DNA of 41,885 bases from Betaproteobacteria bacterium (GCA_028065725.1 JAPTVL010000234.1:1-41885), one strand, 5' to 3'. Shown: positions 1 to 9,954, numbered from the stretch's first letter. Notes: a model not told the origin generated them from the letters alone. Numbers and translations: made by a program.

Positions 1-120
1 CCGGGCGCGCTGGAACAGGCGCTGGCAGGTCTGCCGGCGAGTGCGACGGAGCCGTTGCCGGCGGCGATTCATCACGTGGTGCGCAGCTTCGATCCCTGCA
101 TGGTGTGTACGGTGCATTGA
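1..120 (+). CDS. hupV: [NiFe]-hydrogenase large subunit, C-terminal end (H2-sensing type likely)
   Basis: Frame 1 is open from the window edge and ends with residues SFDPCMVCTVH followed by a stop at 118-120. DPCxxCxxH is the C-terminal nickel-ligand motif of [NiFe]-hydrogenase large subunits; its two Cys bind the Ni-Fe centre. Catalytic uptake enzymes carry a further peptide after the His that a maturation protease removes. Here the stop follows the His directly, as in regulatory HupV/HoxC proteins. A HupT/HoxJ-like kinase at 5746-7149 and a HupK/HoxV-like protein at 7262-8239 fit a hydrogen-sensing locus. Only 39 residues are visible, so other non-processed hydrogenase groups remain possible. 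The upstream part lies outside the window. Confidence 0.75.
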   Translation, partial: PGALEQALAGLPASATEPLPAAIHHVVRSFDPCMVCTVH

Positions 121-216
121 CAAAAAACCCAGCAAAATTTTGATCAGCAGTGTTTTGCCATTGCCATATCGGCATAAAGGCAGTACATTGGCACGGCCTT
201 AGCAAAGGAACGTGCC

Positions 217-298
217 ATGCCCCGCCATAAGTCTGAAACCCTTTCCATTCGAACCACTGCCGAAATCAAGGATCTGATCCGCCAAGCGGCGGATAGGG
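217..298 (+). pseudogene. N-terminal fragment of a DUF1778/ribbon-helix-helix-like small protein
   Basis: An ATG at 217 follows an AAAGGA ribosome site and starts MPRHKSETLSIRTTAEIKDL, a pattern like small ribbon-helix-helix or DUF1778-type DNA-binding proteins. The similarity ends near residue 27. From about position 296 the sequence matches the C-terminal half of an unrelated protein in another frame (next entry), so the 3' part of this gene was lost at a deletion or recombination junction. The remaining frame runs on to 414 through meaningless codons. The family assignment is from pattern memory only. Confidence 0.5.
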
Positions 299-759
299 AT
301 CATCGAGGCCATGGAGAAGAACGGTTCGCCGCCACCCGAATTCGAGTTCGACGAGGATCACAGCTATTTCATGGTCCGTTTGCCGGTTCACCCGGCAGCG
401 CGGGAGGTCGCTGAATCGGCTACGGGGCAGGAGCCCGGTAAAGTCGGCGCTGGCGGGACGGCGGCAGTCGGGACTGAGTCGGGATCAGGTTGGGACCAAG
501 TCGGCACCAAGTCGGCACTAAGTCGGCACCAGGTTGAAATCCTGCGCAAATGCTTGGCAGATGCGGAGATTGCCGATTTGATGGTCATCGCAGAACGTGC
601 TGACCGCACTAAGTTTCGGAACCAGGTACTCAACCCCTGTTGGCCGACAATCTGCTGGTAATGACCATTCCGGATAAACCGACGAGCAGGAATCAGCGCT
701 ACCGCACCACCGACAAAGGACGTGCCTTGCTCGTCACCCTGTCGGGAGGCGGGGCATGA
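296..759 (+). pseudogene. C-terminal remnant of a COG2865-type ATP-binding/transcriptional regulator, frameshifted
   Basis: From about 299 frame 2 reads IIEAMEKNGSPPPEFEFDED and then a stretch ending VRLPVHPAA. This is typical of the C-terminal region of AlbA_2/divergent-AAA (COG2865, RecG-like) regulators. Homology continues through a low-complexity segment and a winged-helix-like tail to NQVLNP near 634. There the frame changes by one base: frame 1 continues as LLADNLLVMTIPDKP and ends GRALLVTLSGGGA with a stop at 757-759. The N-terminal half is missing and the join to the preceding fragment is abrupt. This is a decayed gene scar. Confidence in pseudogene status is high; the family name is moderately sure. 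Confidence 0.65.
441..466 (+). repeat. 26-nt dispersed repeat, copy 1
   Basis: Matches copies at 7941-7966, 9929-9954 and 11115-11140 without gaps. The shared pattern is RAGTCGGCGCYRGCG, three variable bases, then CGGCG. This copy lies within the COG2865-like pseudogene and reads KVGAGGTAA in its frame. It is the most divergent copy at the 3' end. Confidence 0.55.
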
Positions 760-878
760 TTCGACGAGTCCTGAATACGCAGAAGAGGCAGACGGTCGAC
801 TGCATCGGCCGTGGCCCTGGCGCGCTCTGGCAAAAGAGGTAATCAGCGTGAAAGAGTGTAATAAAGAGGGTAATAGCG

Positions 879-2642
879 GTGCTGACCACGCTCATCAATC
901 GTAACGCGCTCGAAGCTCTGGCCGGCGGCACTGCCTTCCAGCGCGGCGAAGAGTATTTCGCCGTCGGTGCCGTCGGGCGTCTGCGGGCGCAAGAGGACAA
1001 GGTGTTCGCCAAAGTCGAGGGCACAGAGACCTATCAGGTAGAACTCTGGAACGAGGATGGGGAACTTGCCGGCGATTGCACCTGCCCGCGCGCTGGCGAT
1101 GGCTATTTCTGCAAGCATTGCGTCGCCGTCGGATTGGCATGGCTCAGCGAGCACGATTCAGCGCCTGCCCAAAGCACCGGACGAAAGCCGACCAAGGCCA
1201 AGCGCCATGACCCATGGAAGGATATTCGACAGTTTCTGGAAGCCCAGCCAGCCGAGTCGTTGGTCGAGGTCTTGCTGGACGTCGCCCAGCGTGACGACCG
1301 GCTTTTCCAGTCCCTCCTGCTCAAGGCGGAGCGAACGCACGGCGGCGGCAATGCCGAAAAGGCATTCCAGCGGGCGATTGACGATGCCGTGCGGATTCGT
1401 GGCTTCATCGACTGGCGCGAGGTCGGCACCTATGCCGGGAATATCGACCAGGTCGCTGAATCTCTGGCCGAACTGCTGCAGCCGGATTCGGCCGCCATGC
1501 TGATCGGGCTCGCCGAGCATGCGATCGAGAAAATCGAGAACGCAATGGAGCAGGTCGATGACTCCAATGGCGAAATCGGTGGCATCGTCTGTCGCCTTGG
1601 CGAGTTGCACCTCAAGGCCTGCACCCTTGCCAAACCTGATCCAGTGGCCCTCGCGGAGCGGCTGTTCCGTTTCGAAACCACCTTACCCTTCGGCTTATGC
1701 AGTTTCGACGCCGCTACCTACCGGACACCACTCGGCAAGAAAGGCTTGCAGCGCTACCGGGAGCTGGCCGAAACCGAATGGCAGAAAATCAAACCACGCG
1801 CCGACGACAAAGGCTATGACGCCCATCGCTCGGTGATCACCCGGATCATGGAGCGTCTTGCCGAGGCCAGCGGCGATGTCGACGAACTGGTGGCGATCAA
1901 GGCCAAGGATCTTTCCTCCAGCTACCGCTATCTTGGCGTCGCTGAAATCCTGGCCAAAGCGAAACGCCACGACGAAGCCTTGGACTGGGCCGAGCGCGGC
2001 CTGAAGGCCTTTTCCGATCGTCCGCATGACGGCCTGCGTGACTTCCTCGTCGTCGCCTACCTGAAGCGCAAGCGCAACGACGAGGCCTTGCAACTCACCT
2101 GGATCCAGTTCGAGGAACGCCCCGGGCTGGAACCGTACAAGAAATTGCACGAGGTCGCCGGCAAGCTGGGCATCTGGCCGGCGCAGCGCGAACGCGCACT
2201 GGCCTGGCTCGACCAGACGATCACCAAGGAGGCCACCTCGACCAGTCGCTGGAAGCCCAAGCCATCGACGCCCAATTACAGCCTGCGGCTATCGATTGCC
2301 TTGTGGGAGAAGGACCTGGATGCCGCCTGGACAGCCGCCCACCGGGGTAGCTGCGACCGCAGCCTGTTGATCACGCTGGCCGGAAAGCTCGAAAAGGATC
2401 GCGCTGACGATGCCATCAGTCTGTACCGGCAGGTGATTCCGGCCATCGTCGACGAGACCAAGAACTCTTCCTATGAGGAAGGGGTGCGGCTGGTCCGTCG
2501 GGTCGGCGACCTGATGAAGGCGCAGAAAAAGCTATCGCAATACGGCGACTACCTGGCCGAGCTGCGATTGCAGTTCAAACCGAAACGGAATTTCATCAAG
2601 TTGCTGGATGACGTTGTGCGTTCGATGACGTTGGCAAAATGA
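879..2642 (+). CDS. SWIM zinc-finger protein
   Basis: This 587-residue protein starts at a GTG 9 nt after an AGAGGG ribosome site. Residues 57-84 hold the SWIM signature CxC...CxH (CTCPRAGDGYFCKHC), a zinc-binding fold used to bind DNA or proteins. The rest is long, mainly helical and repeat-like, resembling TPR/DUF-type C-terminal regions of SWIM proteins in proteobacteria. No catalytic motif is visible. It stands alone between the gene scar at 217-759 and an untranslated stretch to 2943. Its cellular role is unknown; nucleic-acid binding is an inference from the SWIM motif. Confidence 0.85.
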   Translation: MLTTLINRNALEALAGGTAFQRGEEYFAVGAVGRLRAQEDKVFAKVEGTETYQVELWNEDGELAGDCTCPRAGDGYFCKHCVAVGLAWLSEHDSAPAQSTGRKPTKAKRHDPWKDIRQFLEAQPAESLVEVLLDVAQRDDRLFQSLLLKAERTHGGGNAEKAFQRAIDDAVRIRGFIDWREVGTYAGNIDQVAESLAELLQPDSAAMLIGLAEHAIEKIENAMEQVDDSNGEIGGIVCRLGELHLKACTLAKPDPVALAERLFRFETTLPFGLCSFDAATYRTPLGKKGLQRYRELAETEWQKIKPRADDKGYDAHRSVITRIMERLAEASGDVDELVAIKAKDLSSSYRYLGVAEILAKAKRHDEALDWAERGLKAFSDRPHDGLRDFLVVAYLKRKRNDEALQLTWIQFEERPGLEPYKKLHEVAGKLGIWPAQRERALAWLDQTITKEATSTSRWKPKPSTPNYSLRLSIALWEKDLDAAWTAAHRGSCDRSLLITLAGKLEKDRADDAISLYRQVIPAIVDETKNSSYEEGVRLVRRVGDLMKAQKKLSQYGDYLAELRLQFKPKRNFIKLLDDVVRSMTLAK

Positions 2643-2943
2643 CCCTTGTAAAACACGTCCGCAAGCGTTTGATTCTTATGGTGCGTGCCATGCTGAATCG
2701 GTGTGTTTTGCATGGATGTGGGCAACGAGTTATGGCCATGAATATCAAGCAATTTATCGCATCGAAGCCAGCCCATATGGTGTGCACCGTGCATTGAGGG
2801 GATACGAAGCATCGTTGAACGGAGGACGGCGCGGGATGGCGCTTAGTGCGCCTGCAAGCCTGTGACTCCCGGCACATCTTCGTATCGCCGGTCCTTGCGC
2901 TATGCTTGCACCATTGGAAATCTGAATTCCCGAGGGAAGCGAC
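2643..2943. other. Intergenic stretch with a displaced hydrogenase C-terminal codon string
   Basis: I see no credible gene in these 301 bases. At 2777-2797 the sequence ATGGTGTGCACCGTGCATTG encodes MVCTVH plus a stop. It matches the hydrogenase end at 100-120 at 19 of 21 bases, and both differences are synonymous third-position changes. A 9-bp inverted repeat (GATACGAAG at 2801-2809, CTTCGTATC at 2878-2886) follows. The ribosome site GAGGGA for the FHA gene lies near 2932. Confidence 0.5.
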
Positions 2944-3678
2944 ATGCCGAAGCTGGTGGTTAACTCGAATGGTCACGTGCTCCGGGAGTTTCCGGTGACC
3001 AAGGACCGGATGGTCATCGGCAGCAGGGCGTCCAATGAGATTCCCCTCGACAATGTCAATGCCGACAACGAGCATGCGGTAATCACCCGCTGCGGCGATC
3101 TCTATGTCATCGAAGACCTTGGCAGCGCAAATGGCACATTCGTGCACGACAGGAAAATCACCAGGCTGCTGCTGAACGACGCGGACCTGATTGCGATCGG
3201 CACCTGTCAGCTTCGCTTCGTCGAGGAAGATGTCAAGCGCGATGGTGCCGGCCCGTCGGCGAACAAGGCCCCGGCGCGCGAATCCGACAAACAGGAACCG
3301 ATGCTGAAGCCGGCGCGGACGACCGCGCCGGGTGCCTTGATGAGCGCCGAGTCGAAAACGGGCGATCGCCTGGAAGTCTATGACAAGGAAGTCGTGATCA
3401 AGCGCAAGATGGGCATCAAGGTACTCCTGCAGAGCCTCAAGGGCGACCTGCTGGAAGGCATCAAGGGCGACAAGATCATCCCCATCGACTCGATCGCCTC
3501 GATCCAGTTCAAGCCGGCCAGTACCTTGCTGGCGGGCCACATTACCATTGTCCTGCCGGAATCGAAGGAGGGCTTCAAGCTGGCGGGTCTGGACGATTAC
3601 ACCGTCGAGTTCGTCAAACGCGAGGAACCGAAGTTTCTCGAAATCAAGGCCTTTCTCGACGCAAGGATCGGCCGCTAG
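2944..3678 (+). CDS. FHA-domain protein with C-terminal PH-like (DUF4429-type) domain
   Basis: The 244-aa protein starts at an ATG after GAGGGA. Residues about 22-95 form a forkhead-associated domain: VIGSRASNEIPL, an N-x-E-H segment and LGSANGTFV are the usual phosphothreonine-binding loop positions. A linker (about 100-135) rich in Lys, Ala and Pro follows. The last 100 residues (LEVYDKEVVIKRKMG to the end) resemble the small PH-like DUF4429 fold. No membrane segment is seen. It converges with the Ser/Thr kinase gene 19 nt downstream. FHA domains commonly read Ser/Thr kinase output, so a signalling pair is a reasonable inference. Confidence 0.85.
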   Translation: MPKLVVNSNGHVLREFPVTKDRMVIGSRASNEIPLDNVNADNEHAVITRCGDLYVIEDLGSANGTFVHDRKITRLLLNDADLIAIGTCQLRFVEEDVKRDGAGPSANKAPARESDKQEPMLKPARTTAPGALMSAESKTGDRLEVYDKEVVIKRKMGIKVLLQSLKGDLLEGIKGDKIIPIDSIASIQFKPASTLLAGHITIVLPESKEGFKLAGLDDYTVEFVKREEPKFLEIKAFLDARIGR

Positions 3679-3697
3679 CCTGCAACCGGGCGCGGGG

Positions 3698-4981
<1,284 letters not shown>

Positions 4982-5258
4982 TTACCGCGGGCTCCTCGTG
5001 AAGGACAGGGAATCCAACCGACCTGTCAGGAGTGTGCCTGACGCCGGGTGTAGCGGTCAATCGCCGATTTTGGTCCGGTTGCAGGCGCTTGCCAAATTCA
5101 CCGCCATTTCCGTAAACCAAAAACTCAGTGCAGCGCCGTACTCTCGCCACGGCTGGCGGCATGCGCACGATCTTACCGGATCGATATGCAGCCGAGGTGC
5201 GGGCCGCATGGGTTGGCGAGTGTGCGAAACTTCATTTTTTATCCACTGCGGAAGCGCC

Positions 5259-5696
5259 ATGTTCCAGGCAAAAAAATTGGATTTGACCAGCGATGCGGCG
5301 GCGGCCCTGTTCGTCAAGGATGAAGTCGTCGAGGTGGCGTTTGCCACCAGTGACGGCGAATTGATCAGCCGTGAAGGCCCCAACCGCTACCAGGCCGGCG
5401 ATGCCCTGATCACCGGCTCGACCGGCGACCGCTGGAGCGTTTCCCGCACCCGCTTCGAGGCCAAGTATACGCCGGTAACGCCGCTGCAGGCCGGCAGGAA
5501 CGGACACTACCGCGCCAATCCGGTACCGGTGCTGGCGCGCCAGATGCCGGAGGCATTCACTCTCGAGCGTTCGGCCGGCGGCGACGTGCTGCACGGGCTG
5601 GCGCAGGACTGGCTGCTGCAATATGCGCCCGGCGACTTCGGTGTCATCGAGAATGCCCGGTTCCAGCGGGTGTATCGTCCGCTGGCAGAGGATTGA
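5259..5696 (+). CDS. PGDYG-domain-like protein
   Basis: A 145-aa protein with ATG at 5259 (MFQAKKLDLTSDAAAALFVK). It contains two related stretches. The first is SREGPNRYQAGDALITGSTG ending in RFEAKYTPV, and the second ends QYAPGDFGVIENARFQRVYR. These are typical of PGDYG-type small folds (..GDy...G...p....F...Y). No enzymatic residues are recognised. The reading frame is open further upstream, but the part before 5259 has no ribosome site and a non-coding character. The 277 bases before it hold no feature I can support. Function unknown. Confidence 0.7.
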   Translation: MFQAKKLDLTSDAAAALFVKDEVVEVAFATSDGELISREGPNRYQAGDALITGSTGDRWSVSRTRFEAKYTPVTPLQAGRNGHYRANPVPVLARQMPEAFTLERSAGGDVLHGLAQDWLLQYAPGDFGVIENARFQRVYRPLAED

Positions 5697-5745
5697 GCGG
5701 CGCCGGCTACTTACGCAGCGCATCCGGCTGAGGTACATTGCGCCC

Positions 5746-7149
5746 ATGAGCAAGCCAGCCAAATCGGCTACCGCAAACAACCCGACTCCGCAGCCGGATC
5801 CGATGCCGACCGTGGAGCCGCGTTCGGCACTGACGGTGGAAATGCTCGCCGCCGCCGCTGGCGCGTCGGCCGAGGACGGCATCTGGTTGGACGTGATCCG
5901 CAAGATGGACGAGGTCTATAACGACCTGCTGCAATACGAAGTCGCGCTGGAGGAAAAGAACGCGACGCTGGAGGACACCCAGCAGTTCATTTCCTCGGTG
6001 CTGACCTCGATGTCGGACCTGCTGATCGTCTGCAGCCGCGCCGGAGTGATCGAGAGCGTCAATGCGGCGCTGGCCTCCCTGCTCGGTGTCGATGCCGAAT
6101 CGCTGCACGGACGCCCGGTATTCGACCTGTTCGCCGACGAGGAGTCGCGCCAGCACGCGGGACGCCTGTTTGCCGACCAGGGCCACCATGCCGTCGAAGA
6201 CATCGAGCTGCAGCTGAAGGCGGCCAACGGCAGCGCGATTCCGGTATCGCTGAACTGCACGCCGCGCTACAACGGCGTCGGCAAGATGCTCGGGCTGGTC
6301 ATCACCGGGCGTCCGGTGGGCGAGTTGCGGCGCGCCTACCAGGCACTGCGCCGCGCCCACGAAGACCTCAAGACTACCCAGCAGCAACTGATCCATTCCG
6401 AAAAAATGGCCTCGCTGGGCCGTCTCGTCGCCGGCGTGGCGCATGAACTCAATAATCCGATCAGCTTCGTCTACGGCAACACTCTGGCCATGAAGCGCTA
6501 TGCCGAGCGACTGACGCAGTATCTCGCTGCGGTCCATGGCGGCATGCCGCAGGACGAGTGCGAAGCGTTGCGCGGCGAATTGCGCATCGATCGCCTGCTC
6601 GACGATCTGCCCTCGCTGATCGACGGCACCGTGGAGGGCGCCGAACGCACGCGCGACATCGTCGACGCGCTGAAGCGTTTCTCGGCCACGGATCGCGACG
6701 AGCGGCGCAGCTTCGACCTGGCCGAGGTCATCGAGCGCGCCGTGCAGTGGGTGAGCAAGGCCACCGCGAACCAGTTCGAGGTCAGGCTCAACCTTCCCAC
6801 CGCGCTCGAGGTGCTCGGCTCGCCGGGGCAGGTGCAGCAGGTGGTCATGAACCTGGTGCAGAACGCCGCCGATGCCACCGAAAACTCCCGCGAGCGACGC
6901 CTGGAGATTTCCGGCCGGATCGAGCAGGCCGACGTTGTGATCGAGTTTCGCGACAGCGGCCCTGGCATTCCCGCCGAAAACATCGACAAGCTGTTCGATC
7001 CCTTTTTCACCACCAAGCCGGTCGGGCGCGGCACCGGCCTCGGCTTGGCGATCAGTTACGGCATCGTCGAGCGCCATGGTGGCAAGCTGACCGCCGGCAA
7101 CCATCCGAAGGGCGGGGCGCTGTTCTGCCTGCGGCTGCCGCTGGCATGA
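5746..7149 (+). CDS. hupT: PAS sensor histidine kinase, HupT/HoxJ type
   Basis: The 467-aa protein from ATG 5746 has a PAS domain (about 85-195, starting at TQQFISSVLTSMSDLLIVCS), a coiled segment, a His phosphorylation box (LGRLVAGVAHELNNPISFVY, His near 237) and an HATPase domain with N box VMNLVQNAADA, G1 DSGPGIP and G2 GTGLGLAI. The phrase ELNNPISFVYGN is characteristic of HupT/HoxJ. These cytosolic kinases couple to the H2-sensing hydrogenase and control a HupR/HoxA regulator. No membrane helix is present, as expected. Its stop overlaps the start of the small repeat-encoded frame at 7146. The cognate response regulator is not in this window. Confidence 0.87.
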   Translation: MSKPAKSATANNPTPQPDPMPTVEPRSALTVEMLAAAAGASAEDGIWLDVIRKMDEVYNDLLQYEVALEEKNATLEDTQQFISSVLTSMSDLLIVCSRAGVIESVNAALASLLGVDAESLHGRPVFDLFADEESRQHAGRLFADQGHHAVEDIELQLKAANGSAIPVSLNCTPRYNGVGKMLGLVITGRPVGELRRAYQALRRAHEDLKTTQQQLIHSEKMASLGRLVAGVAHELNNPISFVYGNTLAMKRYAERLTQYLAAVHGGMPQDECEALRGELRIDRLLDDLPSLIDGTVEGAERTRDIVDALKRFSATDRDERRSFDLAEVIERAVQWVSKATANQFEVRLNLPTALEVLGSPGQVQQVVMNLVQNAADATENSRERRLEISGRIEQADVVIEFRDSGPGIPAENIDKLFDPFFTTKPVGRGTGLGLAISYGIVERHGGKLTAGNHPKGGALFCLRLPLA

Positions 7150-7265
7150 GCGCCGTGTGCCGGGCCGCCCCAAGGAAGGCGCAGCCCATCCCCGAAGCCG
7201 CGCAGCGGCGCACCGTCGTCACCCCCTCGCTCGGCGAGGGGGCTGGGGGGAGGGTAGTTCCATGA
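7146..7265 (+). repeat. Stop-to-start spacer repeat encoding a 39-aa peptide, copy 1
   Basis: This 120-base element begins with ATGA overlapping the hupT stop and ends with ATGA overlapping the hupK start. In between it is one open frame, MSAVCRAAPRKAQP and then QRRTVVTPSLGEGAGGRVVP. A homologous element lies on the minus strand at 15428-15550 with QRRTAITPSAEEGAAGKAC and the same two ATGA overlaps. A hairpin-forming CCCCTCGC/GCGAGGGG palindrome sits near 7222-7242. The Gly-rich run GGGGGGAGGG before the hupK ATG can act as its ribosome site. It is a repeat rather than an ordinary gene; whether the peptide is made is unknown. Confidence 0.65.
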
Positions 7266-8239
7266 GCGCCGCGATTGATCCGGGCTGCGTCAGGCTGCGC
7301 CTTGCCGTCGCGGACGGCCGAATCGGCGCGGTCGACGTCGCCAGCGAACGGCCGGCGGTCGCGCAGGTCCTGCGCGGTCGCCAGGCGGATGCGGCGGTAC
7401 GTCTGGTGCCGCTGCTGTTCGCCCTGTGTGGCAAGGCGCAGGGACGGGCGGCGGCGCTGGCCCTGGCGGCGGCGCGCGGAGAGCAATGCCCGCTGCATGT
7501 CGATGCCACGATAGAAACCGAGGTCATGCGCGAGCATCTCTGGCGCTGGCTGCTGGATTTGCCGCCGCTGCTCGGCGCGGTCGCCATGCGCGATGAATTG
7601 GTCGCGGCAACAGGCTGGGTCGCCAGCGGGCAGCGCAGTCAGCTTGTGACCCTGCTCGATGGCCCGCAAATTGCGGCCTTGTGCCAACGCCTGGGCGACG
7701 CGGAAGACGTCGGCATTGCCGCAGCACACTGGCTGTCGCCGATGGATGCGCCGGCTTCGCTGGTGCCGTGGCCGCAACTCGATGCCGGGTTTTGCCGACT
7801 GCCGCACTGGCAGGGTGCCGCGGCCGAAACCGGCGCCCTGGCGCGGCAGCAGGGCAGGGCATCGGTCATGGAAAAGACCTTTGCCGCGCACTGGCTGGCA
7901 CGACTGGCAGAGTTGCGCGATTGGGCCAGCGGCGATTCAAGAGTCGGCGCCGGCGGTACGGCGAGCGCGGTGCCGGTGGCGCCGGGAAGGGGCCGCGCGC
8001 TGGTCGAAACCGCGCGCGGTCTGCTGATGCACGAGATCGCGCTCGACGGCGGGCACGAGGAACGCATTGCCGACTATTTCATCGTCGCGCCGACCGAATG
8101 GAACTTCCACCCGCAAGGCCCGCTGGCCGGCTGGCTGCGCGGTCGCAACGCCGCCGATCGCGCCGCCGCAAACGGCTTTGTCGCGCGCGCCGTGGCGGCG
8201 CTCGATCCCTGCGTGCGCTGGGAACTGGAGTGGCTATGA
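7262..8239 (+). CDS. hupK: Hydrogenase assembly protein, HupK/HoxV-like
   Basis: A 325-aa protein that looks like a shortened hydrogenase large subunit. VRLVPLLFALCGKAQG near residue 45 corresponds to the first Cys motif region (only one Cys), ARGLLMHEIALDGG and DYFIVAPTEWNF to the central large-subunit motifs, and the C-terminus reads AALDPCVRWELEWL, keeping DPC but lacking the second Cys and the His. HupK/HoxV proteins are proposed scaffolds on which the Fe(CN)2CO cofactor is handled before transfer to the real subunit. The gene carries an in-frame copy of the 26-nt repeat (7941-7966). It overlaps the oppositely oriented flavoprotein gene by 6 nt. Confidence 0.8.
   Translation: MSAAIDPGCVRLRLAVADGRIGAVDVASERPAVAQVLRGRQADAAVRLVPLLFALCGKAQGRAAALALAAARGEQCPLHVDATIETEVMREHLWRWLLDLPPLLGAVAMRDELVAATGWVASGQRSQLVTLLDGPQIAALCQRLGDAEDVGIAAAHWLSPMDAPASLVPWPQLDAGFCRLPHWQGAAAETGALARQQGRASVMEKTFAAHWLARLAELRDWASGDSRVGAGGTASAVPVAPGRGRALVETARGLLMHEIALDGGHEERIADYFIVAPTEWNFHPQGPLAGWLRGRNAADRAAANGFVARAVAALDPCVRWELEWL
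7941..7966 (+). repeat. 26-nt dispersed repeat, copy 2
   Basis: Copy inside hupK, reading RVGAGGTAS in frame. It shares GAGTCGGCGC and TACGGCGAGC with the other copies. The affected part of HupK (about residues 227-235) is a linker-like region, so insertion would be tolerated. Confidence 0.55.
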
Positions 8240-9844
8240 GCGAACGAGGCTCATCGCCACCGCTTCGGCAACCTTGATGCCGTCGACCGCCGCCGAGAGG
8301 ATGCCGCCGGCGTAACCGGCGCCTTCGCCGGCGGGAAACAGGCCGCGCGTGTTGAGGCTCTGGAATTGCTCGTCGCGCGTGATGCGGATCGGCGACGAAG
8401 TGCGCGTCTCGACGCCGGTCAGCAGCGCGTCGTCCATGGCGAAGCCGGGAATCTCGCGACCGAAAGCCGGCAGCGATTCGCGCAGCGCGGCGACCACATA
8501 ATCCGGCAAGCACAGCGCAAGGTCGGTCATTTTCACGCCCGGCGTGTAGGAGGGCAGCACCTCGCCCAGTTCGGTCGACGGCCGGCCGGCAAGAAAGTCG
8601 CCGACGCGCTGCGCCGGGGCTTTGTAGTCGCTGCCGCCCGCTTCGAAGGCGAGGCTTTCCCAGTGGCGCTGAAATTCGATGCCGGCCAGCGGATTGGTGT
8701 CGCTGCCGGGATAGTCGACCGGCGTGACGCCGACCACCAGCGCGCTGTTGGCATTGCGCTCGTTGCGCGAATACTGACTCATGCCGTTGGTTACCACCCG
8801 GCCCGGCTCCGAGGTCGCCGCCACCACCGTGCCGCCCGGGCACATGCAGAAGCTGTAGGCCGAGCGGCCATTGCCGCAGTGATGCACCAGCTTGTAATCG
8901 GCCGCACCGAGCAGCGGGTTGCCGGCGTTCGGGCCGAAGCGGGCGCGGTCGATCAGCGACTGCGGATGCTCTATGCGTACGCCGATCGAAAAGGGCTTGG
9001 CTTCGACATGCACGCCGCGCCCATATAGCATTTCGAAGGTGTCGCGCGCGCTGTGGCCGACCGCCAGTACCACATGACTCGCGGCCAGGGTTTCGCCTCC
9101 GGCCAGCCTGAGGCCACGCACCTGTCCGTTTTCGATGTCGACGTCCTCGACCCGGCTCTGGAAACGGATTTCGCCGCCCAGCGCCTCGATCTCGGCGCGC
9201 ATGTTCTCGACCATGGTCACCAGCTTGAAGGTGCCGATGTGCGGCTTGCTGAGGTAGAGGATTTCCGCCGGGGCACCGGCCTTGACGAATTCCGTCAGCA
9301 CCTTGCGCCCGCGAAATTGCGGGTCCTTGATCTGACTGTAGAGCTTGCCGTCGGAAAAGGTGCCGGCGCCGCCTTCGCCGAACTGGACGTTGGATTCCGG
9401 ATTGAGATGACCCTTGCGCCACAGGCCCCAAGTGTCCTGGGTGCGTTCGCGCACCGCCTTGCCGCGCTCCAGAATCAGCGGCCGGAAGCCCATCTGCGCC
9501 AGGATCAGCCCGGCGAACAGCCCGCAGGGACCGGTGCCGATCACCACCGGCCGCGGTCGCTTCGCGTCCTTCGGCGCGCGAGCGACAAAATGGTAGCTGG
9601 TATCCGGCGTCGGCCCGACCTGCCGGTCGCCGCGCAGCCGCTGCAGCACGGCCGCCTCGTTTTTCAGTTCGACATCCAGGGTGTAGATGAAGACGATGGC
9701 CGCCGGCTTGCGTGCGTCGTGGCTGCGGCGAAAAATCGAATAGCCAAGCAGCTCGTCCGCGGCGATTCCCACGCGCCTGAGGATCGCGCCGTGCAGATCG
9801 CTTGCCGTGTGATCGAGGGGAAGTTTGAGTTCAGTCAGTCGCAT
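8234..9844 (-). CDS. COG2509-type FAD-dependent dehydrogenase
   Basis: The 536-aa protein starts MRLTELKLPLDHTASDL, a characteristic N-terminal region of this family that precedes the flavin domain. The FAD-binding motif VIGTGPCGLFAGLILAQMGF lies near residue 100 and is followed by LERGKAVRERTQD and FGEGGAGTFSDGKL. A second nucleotide segment, ASHVVLAVGHSARDTF, and a C-terminal FAD contact, LFPAGEGAGYAGGI, are present. Length is normal. The physiological substrate of the family is not established. It converges with hupK (6-nt overlap of stops). No partner gene follows in the same direction. Confidence 0.9.
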   Translation of the reverse strand: MRLTELKLPLDHTASDLHGAILRRVGIAADELLGYSIFRRSHDARKPAAIVFIYTLDVELKNEAAVLQRLRGDRQVGPTPDTSYHFVARAPKDAKRPRPVVIGTGPCGLFAGLILAQMGFRPLILERGKAVRERTQDTWGLWRKGHLNPESNVQFGEGGAGTFSDGKLYSQIKDPQFRGRKVLTEFVKAGAPAEILYLSKPHIGTFKLVTMVENMRAEIEALGGEIRFQSRVEDVDIENGQVRGLRLAGGETLAASHVVLAVGHSARDTFEMLYGRGVHVEAKPFSIGVRIEHPQSLIDRARFGPNAGNPLLGAADYKLVHHCGNGRSAYSFCMCPGGTVVAATSEPGRVVTNGMSQYSRNERNANSALVVGVTPVDYPGSDTNPLAGIEFQRHWESLAFEAGGSDYKAPAQRVGDFLAGRPSTELGEVLPSYTPGVKMTDLALCLPDYVVAALRESLPAFGREIPGFAMDDALLTGVETRTSSPIRITRDEQFQSLNTRGLFPAGEGAGYAGGILSAAVDGIKVAEAVAMSLVRS

Positions 9845-9928
9845 TGCGATGTCGCCGCAGCCGGGAGGCGAAAGGTCGCCATTCTATCGTTCCCGGCGGC
9901 TATCCACGGGTGGATGGCGCCGCGGCAA

Positions 9929-9954
9929 GAGTCGGCGCTGATGACACGGCGAGC
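9929..9954 (+). repeat. 26-nt dispersed repeat, copy 3
   Basis: Intergenic copy, upstream of the COG2509 gene start and outside any coding region. It shares GAGTCGGCGCTGA and CACGGCGAGC with the other three copies. Confidence 0.55.

Noticed and set aside
5707..7173. 488-codon minus-strand frame opposite hupT
   Set aside because: Antisense of a GC-rich gene with strong codon bias; Arg/His/Gln-rich, no motif. Same reasoning for other long antisense frames such as 14145-15302, 17329-18693, 8366-9028 and 34495-35547.
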